Below, piece by piece: positions 5,314 to 5,795 of a stretch of DNA of 5,795 nucleotides (positions are counted from its first letter, which is position 1; each line of letters begins with the position of its first letter). Location: NCBI GenBank assembly GCA_028274925.1, contig JAQCNR010000353.1, positions 1 to 5,795 of the forward strand, in the 5' to 3' direction. The translations under genes and the position numbers were made by a program. This stretch comes from Halovenus sp. (GTDB taxonomy: Archaea > Halobacteriota > Halobacteria > Halobacteriales > Haloarculaceae). The notes beneath the pieces were generated by a model. The model saw only the letters and a program-made list of their open reading frames with translations, did not search any database and was not told the DNA's origin.

Positions 5314-5324
5314 AAAAGGCGAGT

Positions 5325-5795
5325 ATGGAACAGCGGACAGAGCAAGATATCTGTGTCATCGTGCCGACGATTCGGGAGTACGACTGCGTTGAGACCTACG
5401 TCGAAAACGCGCGAGAGCACGGCTTCGATACCTCACGGCTGTTTTTCGTCTTGGTGACGGAGGACTTCTGTGAGACCGACGAGATGGAGTCGATGCTCGC
5501 AGAGTTAGACGTGGCGGGCGAAGTGTTCGACGGCAGTCGTCGAGAAGAGTGGTACGCCGAGCAGGATGTCGAGGAATACGGCCATATCGTTCCGGCGGCC
5601 AGTCACGCCGAGACGAGTTTCGGCCTGCTGTACATGTGGAACAACCCCCGCTTCGAGTACGGTGTGTTCATCGACGACGACACCCTCCCGCACGATACCG
5701 ACTTCTTCGGCGGCCACATGGGAAATCTCGCCTTCGAGGGCGAGATCGAGACCGTCTCCTCCGACGAGCAGTGGGTGAACGTGCTCTACCAGAAC
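5325..5795 (+). CDS. Glycosyltransferase-family protein, RGP / alpha-1,4-glucan-protein synthase-like (partial, 5' part)
   Basis: The frame is open for 157 codons from ATG 5325 to the window edge; the C-terminal part is missing. It begins with a short acidic leader, then a strand typical of a GT-A fold (ICVIVPTIREYD, 9-20). A second strand is FFVLVTEDF (40-48), and YGVFIDDDTLP (112-122) contains the triple Asp D117-D119 of the nucleotide-sugar/metal-binding DxD type. The pattern recalls haloarchaeal proteins annotated as alpha-1,4-glucan-protein synthase or reversibly glycosylated polypeptide-like; in plants that family acts as UDP-arabinose mutase. A soluble, cytosolic protein acting on a nucleotide sugar is likely; the exact reaction is not decided by this fragment. 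It lies 22 bp after the flippase-like gene and could be cotranscribed with it or start from its own promoter. Confidence 0.75.
   Translation, partial: MEQRTEQDICVIVPTIREYDCVETYVENAREHGFDTSRLFFVLVTEDFCETDEMESMLAELDVAGEVFDGSRREEWYAEQDVEEYGHIVPAASHAETSFGLLYMWNNPRFEYGVFIDDDTLPHDTDFFGGHMGNLAFEGEIETVSSDEQWVNVLYQN

Overview
The window looks like a haloarchaeal chromosome segment. The proteins are acidic (many Asp/Glu, few Lys), codons favour GC at third positions, and the intergenic DNA is AT-rich. Nearly every gene has a TATA-like element about 23-32 bp ahead of its start codon and no clear Shine-Dalgarno sequence, as expected for leaderless haloarchaeal transcripts. The closest lineage cannot be fixed by eye; something near Haloarcula would fit.

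Layout: (1) Positions 1-260 hold no convincing gene. (2) 297-497 (+) encodes a 66-residue two-CxxC zinc-ribbon protein with a clear TATA box and an inverted repeat between TATA and start. (3) Converging on it is a minus-strand two-gene operon: an Ntn-type L-asparaginase/isoaspartyl peptidase (1434-2288), then type II methionine aminopeptidase (512-1402). (4) Divergent from the operon across a 146-bp double promoter is icd (2435-3697, +), NADP-dependent isocitrate dehydrogenase. Its stop codon lies inside a perfect 10-bp hairpin followed by T6, and a second perfect hairpin follows at once. (5) A 237-bp intergenic region leads to a very small gene (3935-4066, +, 43 codons) for a second zinc-ribbon microprotein. 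(6) 4223-5302 (+) encodes a multi-pass membrane protein of the LPG-synthase-TM/UPF0104 flippase-like family. (7) 5325-5795 (+) is the 5' part of a GT-A-like glycosyltransferase-family protein resembling the reversibly glycosylated polypeptide / 'alpha-1,4-glucan-protein synthase' group; it runs off the window.

The minus-strand operon pairs two protein-maturation/repair peptidases, and icd is a stand-alone TCA-cycle gene. The last two genes probably work together in cell-surface glycan or glycolipid metabolism. The most interesting non-coding signal is a 16-bp palindrome-like motif, TTTAGGT-nn-GC-y-TAAA, ahead of both of these genes. It overlaps the likely TATA region and resembles a DtxR-family metalloregulator box, which suggests shared, possibly metal-dependent, control. 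I see no mobile element, CRISPR array, tRNA or rRNA, and no clearly novel multi-gene defence or biosynthetic system.
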